Assembly (NCBI GenBank): GCA_021521415.1
Contig: JAIQDT010001659.1
Location: 62,001 to 126,000, forward strand
From: Bidens hawaiensis
Taxonomy: Eukaryota; Streptophyta; Magnoliopsida; Asterales; Asteraceae
DNA: 64,000 nucleotides
Reading direction: 5' to 3'
Below are positions 60,790 through 64,000 of the stretch, piece after piece. Position 1 is the first letter of the stretch. Every line of letters begins with the position of its first letter. A program made the translations under genes and the position numbers. Under the pieces are notes generated by a model. That model made no database searches and was not told the origin of the DNA. It worked only from the letters and a program-made list of their open reading frames with translations.

Positions 60790-61330
60790 TGTTAGTGCAT
60801 AGTTTTGGTCATTTCGAGTCTTTGTAATCGTTTGTATTTATCATTATTATAATATAAGTGTATTTTGGTAATTACAAGCCCATTCGTTAAGTTATATGTA
60901 CTCATTCGTTAAGTCTGTTTAACGAATGATAGTTAAGTTTGTATACGTGTCCATTCGTTAAGGATGTTTAACGAATGGACCTTAATCGTTATTGATATGT
61001 ATCCATTTGTCATGGAATGTTGACGAATGGGGTATAGCGAATGAGTCATTCGCTATACCATTTTGTTACTTATTGTAATGAAGACGTATGAAAGCCATTC
61101 GTTACGGGATGTGTAACAAATGACATTCGTCTTCTTTATATAGGTTGTTTAGCTTGTTCATAATTTTGGGTGTTTTTAACGTATTTTCAAGCTGTTACTC
61201 CGCCAAATTACTCACTCGCACACTTCATTCAGTAATTTTTTACACACATACATATATCAGATAACTATATCCGGTCACTGTGTGTTGATCAAATTAATAT
61301 ATCGAAGCTCTATTGATTCGTGTTTTTACA
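60790..61330 (+). repeat. Copia 5' LTR
   Basis: 541 bp, starting TGTTAGTGCA and ending TTTTTACA, followed after two bases by a primer site. A TATA box (TATATA, 61137-61142) is preceded by about 240 bp of inverted CATTCGTTA / TAACGAATG words, including a 29-bp palindrome at 61031-61059. No 3' LTR or coding sequence of this element is visible: only about 270 bp of interior remain before the next LTR. Confidence 0.75.
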
Positions 61331-61332
61331 AG

Positions 61333-61344
61333 TGGTATCAGAGC
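61333..61344 (+). other. Primer binding site, initiator tRNA-Met
   Basis: TGGTATCAGAGC, exact match to the standard plant tRNA-iMet site, two bases after the Copia LTR end. Confidence 0.9.
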
Positions 61345-61601
61345 ATCCAGGGTTAGATTGAGTATGTATTAAGGTAATTTATCATGAATTGATTAGTTAA
61401 TTCATTGTTTGAATGTTAATTATAGATCCGAAGTTGATTTTATTGATTTTCGTTAAATTAACATGATGAGATGTTAATTGGTTGATAAATTGATTGGAAT
61501 TGGATTCAGTATTGGTAGTGTGATCTGTGTGGTTGTTGAATTATGTTATTGAAGTGATTTGGAATGAATTTAGTTTGAGTTTGTATGGTTTGGAAACAGA
61601 G

Positions 61602-61974
61602 TGTTCTTATAATTCCTAAGAACGGATTTCTTTCAATATGATATTAATGATCTCTATGTTATTGCAGAATATAACAAGAGATGATTCAAGGCAAGAAAGT
61701 ATAACACGAGAAGAACACAAGAGATGCTTCCAAACATACATATATTCAACGTCTAATGCTTAAACAATCGTTACACAAACCCCTCATTCAACAATATCAA
61801 AGTGAACGGCCAGCCCTTAAACCCTACATACAATATCTATATATATGAGAGCAACAACCTAGCCCATAACAAGCCCAAGCCCACCGAGATCACATGATTT
61901 CGGTTCACACATACATACATGACACAAGCTAAACAAAACAAACTAAGTACAAACCAAACATAATAGATCCAACA
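61602..61974 (-). repeat. Copia-like 3' LTR
   Basis: On the minus strand it starts TGTTGGATCTATTATG, directly after a polypurine stretch ATGGGGAGAT (61975-61984), a junction typical of Copia elements. The end is placed at 61602 by the TG on the + strand. A TATATATAG box (61837-61846) lies in the U3 part. The element body continues to the right. Confidence 0.65.
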
Positions 61975-62077
61975 ATCTCCCCATTGGTTTGTAGCTTTGT
62001 CTTTTAATCGTGTTCCATAATGTTGGCGTCAGCCTCTCTATATCCACCATACGACAATCCCATTCTGATTATAGATG

Positions 62078-62546
62078 CTACCATTCCCGTATACTCTTTG
62101 GAAGCAGCCTCAAATAATGGTTCGGCAATAATCTGAAATTTTCTCTACGTCTTGATATACGCTCATGAAACTTCAATAAATCACGCGGGTCAACAAAATG
62201 ATATTGCCCCTTCTTCATATGGACAACAACAGAAGTAGTTTCACTGTCATATGCCCAGAATTGCATCTCATCCAGTGATTTTTCCGGAATCAAAGTTGAT
62301 AGAGGAATATGAGTTGCCTTGTTGGTAGTGGGCCACATCACATTCACCATTGTCTTTCTAGTCTGTGAATCTCGAACACCCTTAGATTTCTTCAAAAACG
62401 ACTCAGCGGTGGTCATGTTTGGGAATCCCTGATCAACTTGTCTGTTTAAGAAATTCCAGAAGTCTGTAGCTTTCTTGTCATGGTTCGGCTTATGAAACGG
62501 AGCATTGATGAGGTCGCTCAGGTCCACCTTCGTCCAAGACCAAAAA
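62078..62546 (-). CDS. Unidentified ORF before a Copia-like 3' LTR, 5' end lost
   Basis: About 156 codons end at 62078, some 100 bp before the polypurine tract, on the same strand as the LTR at 61602-61974. The frame continues into the Gypsy LTR at 62547, but those residues belong to the LTR. Visible segments include DFWNFLNRQVDQGFPNMTTA, MVNVMWPTTNKATHIPLSTL, FWAYDSETTSVVVHMKKGQY and DPRDLLKFHERI, then a basic C-terminus. It is not the RNase H end expected of Copia pol. I cannot assign a family. An extra 3' ORF (the env-like position of Sireviruses) or a captured gene piece are both possible. Confidence 0.45.
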
Positions 62547-64000
62547 TGTAACACCCCGTAACCGCAGCGGAAACGTAACCGGGGCGCCACAGACACCTCT
62601 AATATCAACCACATTGTTTATAAAGAAAACTGAATACATTAATATACTTCAAATTACATTATTTCATATTTCATTACCGTCTAGGTGATACACACATCAT
62701 ACAATACGATACATAATTCTATCTAATATAATGTATCATAACATCCCGCACGCAAATCTTACACACAACAAGCACTTAGCACGTAAGCAATCACTTCATC
62801 TTAATCGTACTTGAAAAGCATGTGAGAAAACGGGTCCACTACTAATAGTTGGTGAGTTTCACTAATTTAAATAAACAGTGATAAATCATATCATAATAAT
62901 ATATTAGCGATGTAATTATGCTGAGCCCACAAGTGAAACCTCTGACTATCCACACACAACCCCGCGGCATACTCCGCCCACGGACCTACCCCAAACCGCT
63001 ATGCCTAACATTACATATCAAAAATATATAACAACAAAATAGACATGTGCAACTGGCTGGGAAACATCAGCAAATCCATGCCGGACCAGTTGGGTTTGTC
63101 AGACCAATAGTACTATTCACACTCTACCGGCTTTCAGTTAATCACTCGTGTTGCGGGGCCTTACAATGTTAGCAACTCAGACAATTACCATCTTAGTACA
63201 TTTCCGTACGATTCCCGTACAACAAAATATATATAAATCCACGCAAATCCATGCGTTCAGTATGTACTTAAACATTTCAATAGCAACATGCTTTCCGCCC
63301 CGGGAAATATTTAAAAACAATTCAGAAAAAGGGTTTCGTGAAACTCACCTTAGCACATGCAAGCAGGTAACAACAGTCATTATTAGTTAACACGTCCAAT
63401 CTGTAATATGATCCCTACGATCGTTATTATACAATTATTGTTTATATAATCTTTAACCGTGTTAACCGGTACATCTGGGGACACTGTTAACCCAGTACTG
63501 TACCCGTTCCGGGGGCAATGTTAACCCAGAAACACTTCTAGGGACATCTGGGGACACTGTTAACCCAGTACTGTACCCATTCCGGGGGCAATGTTAACCC
63601 AGAAACACTTCTCCGGACTCAGATTGTGATATCGTTTAGAGTTCACTAGTCAAAATTACTATTAGTCGTTTTTCCCGTTTTGCGTGCCTAGTACGGTTAT
63701 CCGTTTTTACGTTTCAAAAATGAGTTTGGTCACACACGACCCGAAATTAGTTGTTGACTGACAATTTAATTAAATTTGTGAAATTAGAGCTCGGTTTGGA
63801 CGTCCCGATTGGCCGCGGGACCCGTTTCCGTCTTTAGTGCACCGGAAACTGTTTTATCGGATAAAATTACCCAAATCATCCGAATTATTTTCGGATGATT
63901 TATTTTTACTTGTTTAACTCAGTTATATGAAAATAGTTCATTTTTAGGGTTTTTATACACCAGTCAGCTCGTTTAGGCGAACTTTACCGGTTTATGCGTT
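62547..64000 (+). repeat. Tekay-like Gypsy LTR, truncated by window edge
   Basis: It starts TGTAACACCCCGTAACCGCAGCGG and follows the LTR of the nested element with moderate divergence (for example the TGCGTGCCTAG..ACGGTTATCCG and TTTTCGGATGATTT blocks). It has a tandem pair of about 74 bp containing TCTGGGGACACTG (63470-63610). In place of the seven hairpin units it has other inverted repeats. It splits the ORF at 62078. Whether it is solo or part of an element cannot be seen. Confidence 0.85.

Overview
The window looks like plant nuclear DNA: intergenic sequence built almost wholly of nested LTR retrotransposons, with one decayed receptor-kinase gene. The Gypsy lineages (a Tat-like family with an antisense gene, a Tekay/Del-like chromovirus with LTRs over 3 kb) and the style of the repeats suggest a large eudicot genome, possibly Asteraceae. 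The family assignment is inference; no single-copy marker gene is present.

Layout. 1-4652: the 3' part of a Tat-like Gypsy element on the + strand, cut by the window edge; it holds a spliced antisense gene with a Transposase_28-type domain, a 97-bp tandem array, a polypurine tract and the 3' LTR. 4653-29590: old, AT-rich Gypsy debris. Two related gag-only remnants lie on the minus strand (5793-9891 and 11426-25211). The second has a solo-LTR nest in its gag: LTR C (13392-23793) contains LTR D (13832-19760), which contains LTR B (16647-18982); C also contains a second B copy in inverse orientation (21595-23761, TSD GGTTA). 30164-52548: a second, complete copy of the Tat-like family on the minus strand, bounded by 976/978-bp LTRs and a perfect TSD GGTGG. 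It has gag (minus strand), a trace of the integrase end, no other pol, and the antisense gene on the + strand.

Exon 4 of that antisense gene is split by a young 12.8-kb Tekay-like element (34977-47752, TSD GAAAC) with 3.3-kb LTRs, tRNA-Met primer site, polypurine tract, one long gag-pol frame (chromodomain shifted out of frame) and an extra leader ORF ending in a hydrophobic tail.

52549-64000: possible exon of a host gene interrupted by the Tat-like insertion, a CACTA-type terminus, a Helitron-like hairpin, a LINE 3' fragment, an L-type lectin receptor kinase pseudogene (56531-58492), a tRNA-derived SINE-like element, a CCACC minisatellite, two Copia LTRs, an unidentified ORF upstream of a Copia 3' LTR, and the start of another Tekay-like LTR.

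No intact host gene is visible. The complete Tat-like copy probably depended on pol supplied by relatives; the Tekay-like element encodes gag, protease, RT, RNase H and integrase without interruption and is the nearest to an autonomous element. LTR pairs in both young elements differ by only about 0.5-0.6% by eye, consistent with recent insertion, outer first and inner second.
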